From: Streptomyces sp. NBC_01210
GTDB taxonomy: Bacteria; Actinomycetota; Actinomycetes; Streptomycetales; Streptomycetaceae
Assembly: GCF_036010325.1 (NCBI RefSeq)
Contig: NZ_CP108549.1
Location: forward strand, 2,728,001 to 2,792,000
Length of the DNA stretch: 64,000 nucleotides
Direction of reading: 5' to 3'
Position 1 is the first letter of the stretch; each line of letters starts with the position of its first letter. A program made the position numbers and the translations under genes. Shown here one piece after another: positions 18,352 to 27,546 of the stretch. Below the pieces are notes generated by a model. The model was not told the origin of the DNA, searched no databases, and saw only the letters and a program-made list of their open reading frames with translations.

Positions 18352-19196
18352 GTACGGCAACTGCCACCACCGCTCAGTCGCCCGCGCCCGCCCCGGTGCG
18401 GAGCGCGCCGGCCGGCGAGGGCCGGATCGGCCTGCGGGCCAATCTCCGGCACATCGGCGCGCTGGTGCGCCGCAACGCGCTGCAGATCAAGCAGGACCCG
18501 GAGTCGATGTTCGACGCCGTACTGATGCCGATCATCTTCACGCTGCTGTTCGTGTACGTCTTCGGCGGCGCGATCTCCGGCAAGGGCAACCAGCAGCAGT
18601 ACGTCAACTACGTGATCCCCGGTCTGATGGCTATGCAGGGCATGAACATCGCCATGGCCGTCGGCACCGGCGTCAACGACGACTTCAAGAAGGGCGTGAT
18701 GGACCGCTTCCGGTCCATGCCGATCGCCCGCTCCTCCGTCCTCATCGCGAAGATCGTGGTCGAGGTCGGCCGGATGCTGGTGGCCACGACCATCCTGCTC
18801 GGCATGGGCTTCCTGCTCGGGCTGCAGATCCACACCTCGGTCCTCGAACTGCTCGCCGCGGTCGGCCTGTCCATGGTCTTCGGCGCCTCACTGATGTGGA
18901 TCTTCATTCTGCTCGGTCTCACCATGAAGACGGCCCAGGCCGTTCAGGGAATGGCCATGCTCGTTCTGATGCCTCTCCAGTTCGGCTCGTCGATCTTCGC
19001 CCCGCCGACCACGATGCCAGGCTGGCTGCAGAGCTTCACCGACTACAACCCGCTGTCCAACCTCGCGGATGCGGCCCGGAGTCTGATCAACGGCGGTCCG
19101 GTCGCCCACTCGGTGTGGATGACGCTCGGCTGGGCGGCGCTGATCACTGTGGTCACGGCGCCGCTCGCGGTCGCCAAGTTCCGCAAGAAGACCTGA
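18348..19196 (+). CDS. ABC-2 type transporter permease, DrrB-type
   Basis: The 282-residue membrane protein has six predicted helices after a soluble N-terminus, with the ABC-2 landmarks NALQIKQDPESMFDAVLMPIIFTLLFVYVFGG and the helix 3-4 GVMDRFRSMPIARSSVLIAKI. It forms the membrane half of the exporter with the ATPase encoded by the preceding, overlapping gene. Transcription probably stops at the hairpin at 19219-19251 inside the 3' end of the convergent regulator gene. Confidence 0.95.
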
Positions 19197-19209
19197 TCCC
19201 GGCATGGGG

Positions 19210-22200
19210 TCACACGAGGGCGGCAGCCTCCTCGATGGTGAGGCTGCCGCCACCGGCGTACGCGGCCTGATACGCCGCGTCCCCGAGGACGGCGCGCACG
19301 GCCGCCTCGGCATCGGCCCGGTTCTCCCGCTCGTACTTGGGCGCGAAATGGCCGGGCGGCAGCAGTGCGTCGGACGTCCCGAGCATCCGGGCCGCGTCCC
19401 GCGCGCGCTCCGGTCGGCCCAGGACCAACGCCCAGGCGACGGTCACCATGTGCATCGAGGACATCTGCGGAACGACCATCAGGGTCAGCGGATCCTGCGC
19501 CATGTCCAGCGCCGTGCGCGCCCTGTCCAGCGACAGCTCGTACTCGCCGTCGAGAAGGTCCAGCCAGGCCAGGAAGCCGGTCACCATGCCCTCGAAGATC
19601 GCGAGGGTTCTGGACCGGAACTGCACCATCAGCAGCTCGATCTCCGCGCGGGCCTCCGGGATGCGATCGGTGCGGCCCAGCCACAGGGCGAGGATCATCC
19701 GGGCCGCAGCCGACGACTCGTTGTTCGCGCCCCCCTGCTCGGCCAGCACCTCACGGACGAGCGCCTCGCCCCGCTCACCCTCCCCCATCTCCACGAGGAC
19801 GCCCGCGAGGCGGGAGCGCAGCACCGCCGTCTGGGCCTGGGCTCCGATCTGCTCCGCGTACCCGATGGCGGCCGTGAAGTCCTCGGCGGCGAGCGGGTAC
19901 GCACCGCTGCGCTCCCGCGCCTCACCGCGCGCGGACAGAGCCTCGGCCGTGCCCCAGAGATCTCCGAGCCGGGTGAAGATCTCCAGGGCCTCGTCGGCGT
20001 CGCGGGACGCGTCGCCCGTCCACTCGCTGCGGTTGGCGAGGACATTGGCCCGTGCCTGGAGCGAGGCGGCGAGCTCCCACTCGTATCCGTACGCGCGGCA
20101 GGCCTCGACGGTCTCGTCGAGCAGATTCCTGAGCTGATCACCGTCCCCGGTCAGCAGAACGGCGAAGAACCAGAGCGAGCCCGGAGGCCGGCAGGTCTGC
20201 GGCAGCCCCGGCCGGTAGACCCGGGTGACCACGCGCAGCCGGTCCAGCTTCTCCGGCGTGGCCCACTCGTCCATGTCGTAGTCCATGAAGACCATCCGGA
20301 TCAGCGCGGCACCGCGCCGGGCCTCCTGGAGCAGCTCGGGCGACATGGGCGGCGGCGCGTCCGTGAACCGTTCGGTGATCGGCGGGGCGGGCTCGACGGG
20401 CGGCGCGAAGGGGTCGGGGCCGAGCTCGCCCGCGGCCGTGGCCCAGTGCCGGGCCTCGGTGCGCAGATCCCGCATCTGCCAGTACCAGGACAGACAGAGG
20501 ATGAGGCAGAGCGCCTCGTGCTCGTCGCGGGCGGCGACGGCGCGGCGGAGCGCGGTGCGCAGATTCTCGTACTCGAGCTGGAACCGGTCGACGGCGGCGC
20601 GCTGCCCGTGGCCACGCAGGAGGGGGTCCGTGGTACGGGCGAACTCCCGGTAGTGGACGAGGTGCTGGTGCTCGACGGCGGGGCGCTCACCGGCCTCGTC
20701 GAGGCGTTCGGCGGCGTACTCGCCGACGGTCTCCAGAAGCCGGTAGCGCATCTCGCCGTCGGGGGCGGGCGCGGCGACGACGAGGGACTTGTCGATGAGT
20801 GAGCCGAGGGCGTCGGCGACGTCGAGCCCGCCCGGGTCGGCGCAGACGGCTTCGGCGGCCGGGAGGTCGCTGCCGCCGGCGAACACCGACAACCGTCGCA
20901 GAACGGCGCGTTCGGGGTCCTCCAGGAGGTCCCAGGACCAGTCGACGACGGCACGGAGTGTCTGCTGGCGCGGCAGTACGGTGCGGCTGCCGCTGGTCAG
21001 CAGGCGGAAGCGGTCGTCCAGGCGGTCGGCGATCTGGCGCGGGGTGAGCATCCGCAGCCGGGCGGCGGCGAGTTCGATGGCGAGTGGCAGTCCGTCGAGA
21101 CGACGGCAGATCTCGGCGGCCGCGGCGGCGGTGGCCTCATCGGTGTCGATACGGAAACCGGGCCTGGCCGCCGCGCCCCGCTCGGCGAGCAGCCGCAGCG
21201 CCATCGGATCCGGCAGCGGATCGACCGGGCGCACCAACTCGCCCGGCACACCCAGCGGTTCCCGGCTGGTGGCCAGGACGGTAAGGCCGGGGCAGCTCTC
21301 CAGCAGCCGCTCGGCCAGGGTGGCTGCGGCGCCGATGACGTGCTCGCAGTTGTCGAGGAGCAGCAGCATGCGCCGTCGTGAGCAGTGCTCTGCCAGCCGT
21401 ACGAGGGCGTCGTCGGCGTATCCCTCGGCGGCCCGCATCTCCTCCGCGCGGGCGCCGCGCAGCACGGTCTCGCGGGCGCCGAGCGCGGTGAGGACGGCCT
21501 CGGGGACGGTCTCCGGATCGTCCACGGGCGCGAGTTCGGCGAGCCAGACCCCGTCGGGCCACGGGCTCCGCGCGTCGGCCGTGACCCGCTCGGCGGCCTC
21601 CTGCGAGAGCCGGGTCTTCCCGGCACCGCCGGGCCCGAGCAGGGTGACGAGGCGGGCGCGGCCGAGATCTCCGTGGATGGTGTCGATATCGGCCTCGCGC
21701 CCGACGAAGGAGGTGAGCCGGGCACGCAGATTGCCGGGGCGGGCCTCCCCCCGCTCCGGGGCTGTGCCCGAGGATGCGTCCTCGCGGAGCGGGGTCTCGG
21801 GCTGTGTCCGGAGCGGGGCCCGGCGCGCAGTCCCCGTCCCCGGAAGGGGCAGGGCCGGGGAGGGACCGCGTCGCGAGCCCGTTCCGGTCCCGGCTTCGGA
21901 CAGATCCGGTCTCAGCAACTCCGCGTGCAGCGCCCGCAGTTCACGGCCCGGGTCCGCGCCCAGGCTGTCCGCGAGATCCGCGCGTACCTCCTCGTACGCC
22001 GCCAGCGCCTCGGCCGCGCGGCCCGCGTCCCGCAGCGCCCGGATCCGCAGCGCCTGCAGCGGCTCGTCCATCGGATGGTCCTCGCACAGCGCGACCAGCT
22101 CCGGCAGCGCCTCCTCTGCCCGGCCCAGCGCGAGCGCGGCCGCCAGGCGTGAGCGGCGGGCGTCCAGTCGGTGGGCCTCCCAACGCGCCGCCTCCGCCGT

Positions 22201-22626
22201 GCGGTCGGGCAGATCGGCGAGCACCGGCCCCTGCCAGAGCGCGAGCGCGTCGTCGAGCAGCGCCGCGGCCTTCACCGCGTCGCCCTCGTCCAGCGCCCGT
22301 GCCCCCTCCCCCGCGAGACGGTCGAAACGGTGCAGGTCCACATCCTCGCCGTCCGCGCACAGCCGGTAGCCGCCGCCGTCCGCCGAGGCCACCGCGGCGT
22401 GCCCCAGCGCCCGCCGCAGCCGCCCGACGAGCGCCTGCACCGCGCCCACCGCGTCGGCCGGGGGGTCGCCGTCCCACACCTCGTCGACCAGGAGGCCGAC
22501 CGGGACCGTACGCCCGGGCCGCAACGCCAGCACGGCCAGTAGCGCACGCAGCCGCGCGCCACCGAGCGCGACGGGTGTGCCGTCGTCGTGAAGTGCCTGA
22601 GTGGTACCGAGAACCCGATAGTGCAC
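19210..22626 (-). CDS. AfsR/SARP-type regulator: BTAD domain, NB-ARC ATPase, TPR region
   Basis: The 1138-residue regulator has an OmpR-like winged helix (about residues 1-90, LRALLAVLALRPGRTVPVGLLVDEVWDG), a bacterial transcriptional activation domain (about 95-240), a Pro-rich linker, an NB-ARC/AAA-type ATPase with P-loop GPGGAGKTRL at 331-340 and LLLLDNCEHV as Walker B, then a long helical TPR-like C-terminus. This is the layout of AfsR-class activators. Targets are unknown; the neighbouring ABC exporter genes converge on it. The GTG at 22626 (VHYRVLGTTQ) opens exactly at the winged helix. It is divergent from the M50 protease gene. Confidence 0.93.
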   Translation of the reverse strand: MHYRVLGTTQALHDDGTPVALGGARLRALLAVLALRPGRTVPVGLLVDEVWDGDPPADAVGAVQALVGRLRRALGHAAVASADGGGYRLCADGEDVDLHRFDRLAGEGARALDEGDAVKAAALLDDALALWQGPVLADLPDRTAEAARWEAHRLDARRSRLAAALALGRAEEALPELVALCEDHPMDEPLQALRIRALRDAGRAAEALAAYEEVRADLADSLGADPGRELRALHAELLRPDLSEAGTGTGSRRGPSPALPLPGTGTARRAPLRTQPETPLREDASSGTAPERGEARPGNLRARLTSFVGREADIDTIHGDLGRARLVTLLGPGGAGKTRLSQEAAERVTADARSPWPDGVWLAELAPVDDPETVPEAVLTALGARETVLRGARAEEMRAAEGYADDALVRLAEHCSRRRMLLLLDNCEHVIGAAATLAERLLESCPGLTVLATSREPLGVPGELVRPVDPLPDPMALRLLAERGAAARPGFRIDTDEATAAAAAEICRRLDGLPLAIELAAARLRMLTPRQIADRLDDRFRLLTSGSRTVLPRQQTLRAVVDWSWDLLEDPERAVLRRLSVFAGGSDLPAAEAVCADPGGLDVADALGSLIDKSLVVAAPAPDGEMRYRLLETVGEYAAERLDEAGERPAVEHQHLVHYREFARTTDPLLRGHGQRAAVDRFQLEYENLRTALRRAVAARDEHEALCLILCLSWYWQMRDLRTEARHWATAAGELGPDPFAPPVEPAPPITERFTDAPPPMSPELLQEARRGAALIRMVFMDYDMDEWATPEKLDRLRVVTRVYRPGLPQTCRPPGSLWFFAVLLTGDGDQLRNLLDETVEACRAYGYEWELAASLQARANVLANRSEWTGDASRDADEALEIFTRLGDLWGTAEALSARGEARERSGAYPLAAEDFTAAIGYAEQIGAQAQTAVLRSRLAGVLVEMGEGERGEALVREVLAEQGGANNESSAAARMILALWLGRTDRIPEARAEIELLMVQFRSRTLAIFEGMVTGFLAWLDLLDGEYELSLDRARTALDMAQDPLTLMVVPQMSSMHMVTVAWALVLGRPERARDAARMLGTSDALLPPGHFAPKYERENRADAEAAVRAVLGDAAYQAAYAGGGSLTIEEAAALV
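19219..19251. terminator. Hairpin inside the 3' coding end of the SARP gene
   Basis: Perfect 12-bp arms, GGCGGCAGCCTC (19219-19230) and GAGGCTGCCGCC (19240-19251), lie just past the ABC permease stop codon but within the last codons of the convergent regulator. It can end the plus-strand ABC transcript while being coding on the other strand. Confidence 0.65.
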
Positions 22627-22753
22627 CCGTCCATTGTCACCGGTGCGTAGCGGAGCCCGTACAGCAGGAACCCGGGCGTATGCGTGGGACGTTCTCCCCA
22701 CGCCACCGGTACGGTCGACCCGCATGCCCACCACGTCCCCTGGAGCCGCACCC

Positions 22754-23560
22754 ATGACCACCGCCACCTCACGCCACAGCGACCGGCGGATCAGTCCCGT
22801 CTTCCTCGGGATCGTCGCCGTGATGACGGTGACGGGCTGGGCGGTGTGGACGGACTTCGCGTCGAGCCCGGGTGTAGCCGTCTTCCTCTTCGTCACCTCG
22901 GCGTGGATCGTCTCGCTCTGTCTGCACGAGTACGCGCACGCCCGCACCGCGCTGCACGGCGGCGACATCACCATCGGCGCGAAGGGCTACTTGACCCTCA
23001 ACCCGCTCAAGTACACGCACGCGTTGCTGAGCATCGTGCTGCCCGTACTGTTCGTGATCATGGGCGGTATCGGCCTCCCCGGCGGCGCGGTCTTCATCGA
23101 GCGGGGCCGGATCAAGGGACGTTGGAAGCACAGTGTGATCTCGGCGGCCGGGCCCCTGACGAACGCGCTGTTCGCGATCGTGTGCACCGCGCCGTTCTGG
23201 CTGGGCGCGCTGGACGGGGTGCCGCCGGTCTTCCGGTTCGCGCTCGCGTTCCTCGCGCTGCTGCAGCTCACCGCAGCGATCCTGAACTTCCTGCCGGTGC
23301 CGGGCCTCGACGGCTACGGCGTGATCGAGCCATGGCTCTCGTACAAGATCCGCCGCCAGGTCGAGCCGTACGCGCCCTTCGGGCTGCTCGCCGTCTTCGG
23401 CATCCTCTTCATCCCCGAGGTGAACCACGCGTTCTTCGACGCGATCGACGCGATCCTGCGGGGGCTGGGTGTCGGCCAGGCGGAGACGTACTGCGGTCAG
23501 GACTTCTACCGCTTCTGGAGCGAGCGGAACCCGGTCTGCGACTCGATCGCCAGTCAGTAG
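22754..23560 (+). CDS. M50 family (site-2 protease-like) zinc metalloprotease
   Basis: The 268-residue multi-span membrane protein has HEYAH at residues 58-62 (the HExxH zinc site) and NFLPVPGLDG at 178-187, which supplies the third ligand Asp. These define the M50 intramembrane metalloproteases. No PDZ domain is present, as in the compact Rip-like group. The substrate is unknown; relatives cleave anti-sigma factors or membrane peptides. The ATG at 22754 is preferred because TGGAG lies 8-9 nt upstream; an ATG at 22724 is also in frame. It shares its upstream region with the SARP regulator gene. Confidence 0.9.
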   Translation: MTTATSRHSDRRISPVFLGIVAVMTVTGWAVWTDFASSPGVAVFLFVTSAWIVSLCLHEYAHARTALHGGDITIGAKGYLTLNPLKYTHALLSIVLPVLFVIMGGIGLPGGAVFIERGRIKGRWKHSVISAAGPLTNALFAIVCTAPFWLGALDGVPPVFRFALAFLALLQLTAAILNFLPVPGLDGYGVIEPWLSYKIRRQVEPYAPFGLLAVFGILFIPEVNHAFFDAIDAILRGLGVGQAETYCGQDFYRFWSERNPVCDSIASQ

Positions 23561-23601
23561 GCCCGACCGGCGGCACGTCCGTCAGTCGGCCGCCTGGGCG
23601 G

Positions 23602-23627
23602 TCGGCCTGGTCTGTCGGCCTGGTCTG
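23602..23627. repeat. 13-bp tandem duplication between two convergent 3' ends
   Basis: TCGGCCTGGTCTG occurs twice head to tail (23602-23614 and 23615-23627), between the M50 protease stop codon and the stop codon of the convergent small membrane protein gene. Confidence 0.85.
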
Positions 23628-23639
23628 TCGGCTGCAGCC

Positions 23640-23819
23640 CTACTCGCCGGCCCCGCGGGCGGCCTTCGCCCGGCGCAGGTAGTACCAGGCCATGTTCGAG
23701 GAGAGCCCGGCGAGCAGCACCCACACGATCCCGAGCCAGCTGCCCTGCCCGAAGGACACCACGGCCGCGACAACGGCGAGGGCGCAGACGACGAGGGAGT
23801 ACAGAGCGAGGCGGGGCAT
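23640..23819 (-). CDS. Small two-helix membrane protein
   Basis: The 59-residue protein is almost entirely two hydrophobic helices (LALYSLVVCALAVVAAVVSF and GIVWVLLAGLSSNMAWYYL) with a basic tail, RRAKAARGAGE. No family is recognised. The ATG at 23819 is supported by CAGGAGCC 7-12 nt upstream. It follows the F420 oxidoreductase gene on the same strand by 72 bp and may be co-transcribed with it. Confidence 0.75.
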   Translation of the reverse strand: MPRLALYSLVVCALAVVAAVVSFGQGSWLGIVWVLLAGLSSNMAWYYLRRAKAARGAGE

Positions 23820-23891
23820 GGGGTACGGCTCCTGTCGGGGTGTTGTACGTCCCGACCAGTGTCCCCCATGCCCCGCCATGCCCGCCGACGC

Positions 23892-24602
23892 CTACACGTC
23901 GGTGACGCGCAGACCCGCGTGTGCCTTGTAGCGGCGGTTCACCGAGATCAGATTGGCGACCAGCGACTCCACCTGGTGGGCGCCTCGCAGCCGGCCCGCG
24001 AAGACTCCGCGCATGCCCGGGATACGGCCGGCCAGCGCCTGCACGATGTCGGTGTCGGCGCGCGCCTCGCCCAGCACCATCACATCGGTGTCGATCTCCT
24101 CGATCGACGGGTCCTGGAGCAGTACGGCGGACAGATGGTGGAAGGCCGCGGTGACCCGCGAGTCGGGCAGCAGGGCGGCGGCCTGCTCGGCGGCGCTGCC
24201 CTCCTCCGGCTTCAGCGCGTACGCGCCCTTCTTGTCGAAGCCGAGCGGGTTGACACAGTCGACGACGAGCTTGCCCGCGAGCTCCTTCTGCAGCGCCTCG
24301 AGAGTCTTGGCGTGCCCTTCCCACGGCACCGCCACGATCACGACATCGCTGCGCCGCGCGCACTCGGCGTTGTCGGCGCCCTCGATGCCGAGGCCGAGCT
24401 CCGTGGCCGCCGTCTCGGCGCGCTCCACGGCCCGGGACCCGATGATCACCTTCTGCCCGGCCCTGGCCAGCCGGTACGCGAGCCCGCGCCCCTGGTCGCC
24501 GGTGCCGCCGAGGACGCCGACGATCAGGCCGGATACGTCGGGGAGGTCCCAGGGGTCCTTGGCCGGGGCCTTCGCGGTGCCCGCACTGTCAGTAGAAGTC
24601 AT
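23892..24602 (-). CDS. npdG: NADPH-dependent F420 reductase (F420H2:NADP+ oxidoreductase)
   Basis: The 236-residue enzyme has a Rossmann fold with VGVLGGTGDQGRGLAYRLA near residue 31 and IIGSRAVERAE, where the Ser/Arg pair reads the NADPH phosphate. VIVAVPWEGHAKTL and the C-terminal AHQVESLVANLISVNRRYK match the F420-dependent NADP reductase family. It shuttles hydride between NADP(H) and the deazaflavin F420 used by actinomycete reductases. The ATG at 24602 has only a weak ribosome binding site (AGTCGGG). About 25 residues precede the fold. Confidence 0.92.
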   Translation of the reverse strand: MTSTDSAGTAKAPAKDPWDLPDVSGLIVGVLGGTGDQGRGLAYRLARAGQKVIIGSRAVERAETAATELGLGIEGADNAECARRSDVVIVAVPWEGHAKTLEALQKELAGKLVVDCVNPLGFDKKGAYALKPEEGSAAEQAAALLPDSRVTAAFHHLSAVLLQDPSIEEIDTDVMVLGEARADTDIVQALAGRIPGMRGVFAGRLRGAHQVESLVANLISVNRRYKAHAGLRVTDV

Positions 24603-24697
24603 GAGCCCGACTTTACTTGCCGGTATCGGCTCCCGATCGGGTGAGGCGGTGCCAACCGGGCCCCACCGGGCGCGGTCGTGGGGCAGGATGCCGGGGC

Positions 24698-25303
24698 ATG
24701 GATGCCGTACGCGTCGCGCTGCTGCGCGAAGTCCTGGCGGGTACGCAGTGGCCGGCGGCAACCCGGAGGTTCGCCGGGGTGCTGCGGTCCTCCGTGGTGC
24801 CGCAGGGCGGCAGGCTGCTGCTGGTGGGAACCGAGGAGTACGAGCCGTGGCATCTGTCCGCGCATCTCGTGGACGAGGCCGCGTGGTCCGGGCAGCCCGA
24901 GCTGACACCGACGCTCGTACGGCACCGGGTGCGGCCGGGGGACCCGGCACAGCTGGCCGTCGGGCTCGGCAGGCTGGAGGCGGCGCGACGCGGCGAGACC
25001 CTGCTCGTGGTGGCGCCCGCAAGGCCGGACGCCGGGCTGCTCGAGCGGGTGCACGATGCGCGGCGGGCCGGGGCGACGGTGCTGGCGCTGGACGGCGGGG
25101 ACCCGGAGGTGCACGGTCTGGCGCACGAGGCGCTGACGGTGACCGCGCAGGCCGACGAGGTCGACATCGACACCGTGCAGCACCTGGTCAGCGCGGCGAC
25201 CGGGGAGAACAGCCTGCCCGCACAGCGCGGCCGGCGCCGGTTCCGGGACCGGCTCTCGCGCCTCGCCGACCAGCTGACCGCGCCGCCGCCGGCCCGCTGG
25301 TAG
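24698..25303 (+). CDS. Conserved-looking hypothetical protein
   Basis: The 201-residue soluble protein has Rossmann-like strand patterns (GRLLLVGTEEYEPWHL, ETLLVVAPARPDAGLLERV, GATVLALDGGD) and a basic C-terminal tail GRRRFRDRLSRLADQL. The layout faintly recalls sugar-isomerase-type folds, but I cannot assign a family or function. It is transcribed alone from an ATG at 24698, divergent from npdG. Confidence 0.75.
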   Translation: MDAVRVALLREVLAGTQWPAATRRFAGVLRSSVVPQGGRLLLVGTEEYEPWHLSAHLVDEAAWSGQPELTPTLVRHRVRPGDPAQLAVGLGRLEAARRGETLLVVAPARPDAGLLERVHDARRAGATVLALDGGDPEVHGLAHEALTVTAQADEVDIDTVQHLVSAATGENSLPAQRGRRRFRDRLSRLADQLTAPPPARW

Positions 25304-25339
25304 AGCCGGTACGCCGGAGCCGGTCGAAACCGGCCCGCT

Positions 25340-25386
25340 CCTCGAACACCGGAGGGGCTGAAGTCCTGCCCCTCCGGCGTTCGAGG
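25340..25386. terminator. CCTCGAACNCCGGAGGGG-family hairpin element
   Basis: Arms at 25340-25357 and 25369-25386 pair at 17 of 18 positions, with one G-U on transcription. The element lies 37 bp after the hypothetical gene and resembles copies at 32864-32933 and 63665-63711, so it is one member of a dispersed terminator-like repeat. Confidence 0.8.
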
Positions 25387-25491
25387 ACACGCCCGAACGG
25401 GCGTCCGGGGGCAGCCTGCCCCGGTTCAGGGAAGAGGCGGGCAGGTGAAAGCGGCGGGCAGGGAAAGCTCCGCAGGCAGCCCGCGCCACAG

Positions 25492-25607
25492 GGCCGGGCG
25501 CCCCTGCGCGGGTCGTGGCCGTACCGAACGGCCGGGCGCCCCTGCGTGGGGTCGTGGCCGTACCGAACGGCCGGGCGCCGCTACGCGGGGTCGTCGCCGG
25601 ACGGCGC
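25492..25607. repeat. 38-39 bp tandem repeat, about 2.9 copies
   Basis: Units beginning GGCCGGGCGCC start at 25492, 25530 and 25569. The first two differ by one inserted G; the third is diverged and overlaps the 3' end of the small gene at 25581-25814. There are no spacers, so it is not a CRISPR array. Confidence 0.9.
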
Positions 25608-25814
25608 GGACGTGTCGTGCCACCTCGGGTCGTTCTCCCACTCGAGATTGCGCTCGCGCGCGATCTCCATCGCCTGCTCCGCCTCCCCGCGGGAGGGGTA
25701 CGGTCCGAAGCGGTCCTTCGCCGGACACTCCGGGCCCTCTTCGACCTTCTTGTGCTCCAGGCAGTAGTACCACTCGCCCGGCTTTCCGACCGTGCGCTTC
25801 TTGAACAGGGCCAT
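25581..25814 (-). CDS. Small SPOR-like hypothetical protein
   Basis: The 77-residue protein starts [18 protein letters not shown] and has a CxxH...C pair ([15 protein letters not shown]) followed by [24 protein letters not shown], reminiscent of a short SPOR-type fold. The function is unknown. The start is secure: AGGAAGGAG lies 7-9 nt upstream of the ATG at 25814. Its last codons fall in the third unit of the tandem repeat, so the C-terminal tail (SAPSGDDPA) may vary between strains. Confidence 0.8.
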   Translation of the reverse strand: MALFKKRTVGKPGEWYYCLEHKKVEEGPECPAKDRFGPYPSRGEAEQAMEIARERNLEWENDPRWHDTSAPSGDDPA

Positions 25815-25872
25815 CGTCGGCTCCTTCCTATGGGGCCATGCTGCCCCATCGCCCCTGGTTAGACTCGCTGGC

Positions 25873-26730
25873 ATGTCTGGCCAGTCGCTGCTCGTACCAG
25901 GGGAGCTCTCTCCCACCCGCTCCGTTCCCGGAAACATCCGGCGCCCCGAGTACGTCGGGAAGCCCGCGCCGACGCCGTACACCGGGCCGGAGGTCCAGGA
26001 CTCCGACACCGTCGAGCGGATGCGCGTCGCGGGTCGCATCGCCGCGCAGGCGATGGAGGAGGCCGCCAAGCACATCTCGCCCGGCGTGACCACGGACGAA
26101 CTGGACCGGGTCGCGCACGAGTTCATGTGCGACCACGGCGCCTACCCCTCCACGCTCGGCTACCGCGGCTTCCCCAAGTCGCTCTGTTCCTCGGTGAACG
26201 AGGTGATCTGTCACGGGATCCCGGACTCCACCGTGCTGCGCGACGGCGACATCGTGAACCTCGACGTCACCGCGTACATCAACGGCGTGCACGGCGACAA
26301 CAACGCCACCTACCTCTGCGGCGACGTCGACGAGGAGTCACGGCTGCTGGTGGAGCGGACCCGGGAGTCCCTCAACCGCGCCATCAAGGCGGTCAAGCCG
26401 GGACGCCAGGTCAATGTCATCGGCCGGGTCATCGAGTCGTACGCCAAGCGCTTCGGCTACGGCGTCGTCCGTGACTTCACCGGGCACGGGATCAACTCGT
26501 CCTTCCACTCCGGGCTGATCATCCCGCACTACGACGCCGCGCACGCGACGACCGTGATCCAGCCCGGGATGACCTTCACGATCGAGCCGATGCTCACGCT
26601 CGGGACGCACGAGTACGACATGTGGGACGACGGCTGGACCGTGGTGACGAAGGACCGCAAGCGCACGGCGCAGTTCGAGCACACGCTGGTGGTGACGGAG
26701 AGCGGGGCCGAAATCCTCACCTTGCCGTGA
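25873..26730 (+). CDS. map: Type I methionine aminopeptidase
   Basis: The 285-residue enzyme removes the initiator Met. Metal ligands are visible in [21 protein letters not shown] (two Asp), [10 protein letters not shown] (His), FTIEPML (Glu) and [13 protein letters not shown] (Glu). An N-terminal extension of about 40 residues ([16 protein letters not shown]) is the linker seen in actinobacterial MetAPs. It is one of probably several map paralogues in such genomes. The start ATG at 25873 is divergent from the small SPOR-like gene, 58 bp away. Confidence 0.96.
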   Translation: MSGQSLLVPGELSPTRSVPGNIRRPEYVGKPAPTPYTGPEVQDSDTVERMRVAGRIAAQAMEEAAKHISPGVTTDELDRVAHEFMCDHGAYPSTLGYRGFPKSLCSSVNEVICHGIPDSTVLRDGDIVNLDVTAYINGVHGDNNATYLCGDVDEESRLLVERTRESLNRAIKAVKPGRQVNVIGRVIESYAKRFGYGVVRDFTGHGINSSFHSGLIIPHYDAAHATTVIQPGMTFTIEPMLTLGTHEYDMWDDGWTVVTKDRKRTAQFEHTLVVTESGAEILTLP

Positions 26731-26781
26731 TCGCTGCGAGGCGTAGGGTTTTTACCGACAGGACGTCGGGAACACATTGGC

Positions 26782-26800
26782 TCAGGTAAGCCTGAGCAGG
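26782..26800 (+). promoter_or_regulatory. DtxR/DmdR-type iron box upstream of heme oxygenase
   Basis: The 19 bases from TCAGGTAAGCCTGAG match the consensus TWAGGTWAGSCTWACCTWA at 13 of 19 positions by hand. The core sits in a perfect palindrome of GCTCAGG and CCTGAGC (26780-26797, TAAG spacer), 75 bp upstream of the heme oxygenase start codon. Repression by iron-loaded DmdR is expected. Confidence 0.7.
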
Positions 26801-26874
26801 AAGATCGGTGCCGGCAGTCGCGCCTTGCCGTCATCGCCTCCTTTCCCGTCCCCATCGGTCCCTGGAGGCCCGCC

Positions 26875-27546
26875 TTGGACGCCACCGCCACCGGCTCCGG
26901 TACGCCCTTCTCGACGCTCATCCGTGTCGCCTCGCACGAGCAGCACACCGAGGCGGAGACCTCGGCCTTCATGAGCGATCTGCTCGGCGGCCGGCTGAGC
27001 GTGGCCGCGTACGCGCGCTACACCGAGCAGCTGTGGTTCGTGTACCGGACGCTGGAGGAGGCGGCGGGGCTGCTGAAGGACGACGCGGTCGCCGGGCCGT
27101 TCATCCGGCCGGAGCTGATGCGCACCGCGGAGCTGGAGCGCGACCTGGCGCATCTGCGGGGCGCCGACTGGCGCGAGGGGCTCGCGCCGCTGCCCGCCAC
27201 CGCCGCGTATGCCGCGCGGATCGCGGAGTGCGCGCGGAGCTGGCCCCCCGGGTATGTCGCGCACCACTACACCCGCTACCTCGGGGACCTCTCCGGCGGC
27301 CAGATCATCCGCGACAGGGCGGAGAAGACGTGGGGCTTCGCACGCAAGGGCGACGGCGTGCGGTTCTACGTCTTCGAGGAGATCGCCAACCCGGCGGCGT
27401 TCAAGCGGGGTTACCGCGAGCTGCTGGACGCGGTGGACGCGGACGATCTGGAGAAGCAGCGGATCATCGACGAGTGCAAGCGGGCGTTCGACTTCAATGG
27501 GGCGGTGTTCCGGGAACTGGGAGCGGAGTTCCCGCTCAGCGCATAG
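26875..27546 (+). CDS. Biliverdin-producing heme oxygenase
   Basis: The 223-residue all-helical enzyme opens heme to biliverdin, CO and free iron. The proximal heme ligand is His in IRVASHEQHTEAE, and the distal helix carries YLGDLSGGQIIRD, the family hallmark. The start is a TTG at 26875, fixed by GGAGG 9 nt upstream; no suitable ATG or GTG is near. An iron box lies upstream, and the efe iron operon lies 1 kb away, so this is one arm of an iron-acquisition block. Confidence 0.95.
   Translation: MDATATGSGTPFSTLIRVASHEQHTEAETSAFMSDLLGGRLSVAAYARYTEQLWFVYRTLEEAAGLLKDDAVAGPFIRPELMRTAELERDLAHLRGADWREGLAPLPATAAYAARIAECARSWPPGYVAHHYTRYLGDLSGGQIIRDRAEKTWGFARKGDGVRFYVFEEIANPAAFKRGYRELLDAVDADDLEKQRIIDECKRAFDFNGAVFRELGAEFPLSA

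Noticed and set aside
19204..20802. A 532-codon open frame on the plus strand
   Set aside because: It runs antisense to the SARP regulator gene, has no family motifs and an Arg/Gly/Val-rich composition; it is a codon-bias shadow.
25492..25607. Direct repeats of about 39 bp considered as a CRISPR array
   Set aside because: The units abut with no spacers and one overlaps a coding end; it is a tandem duplication.
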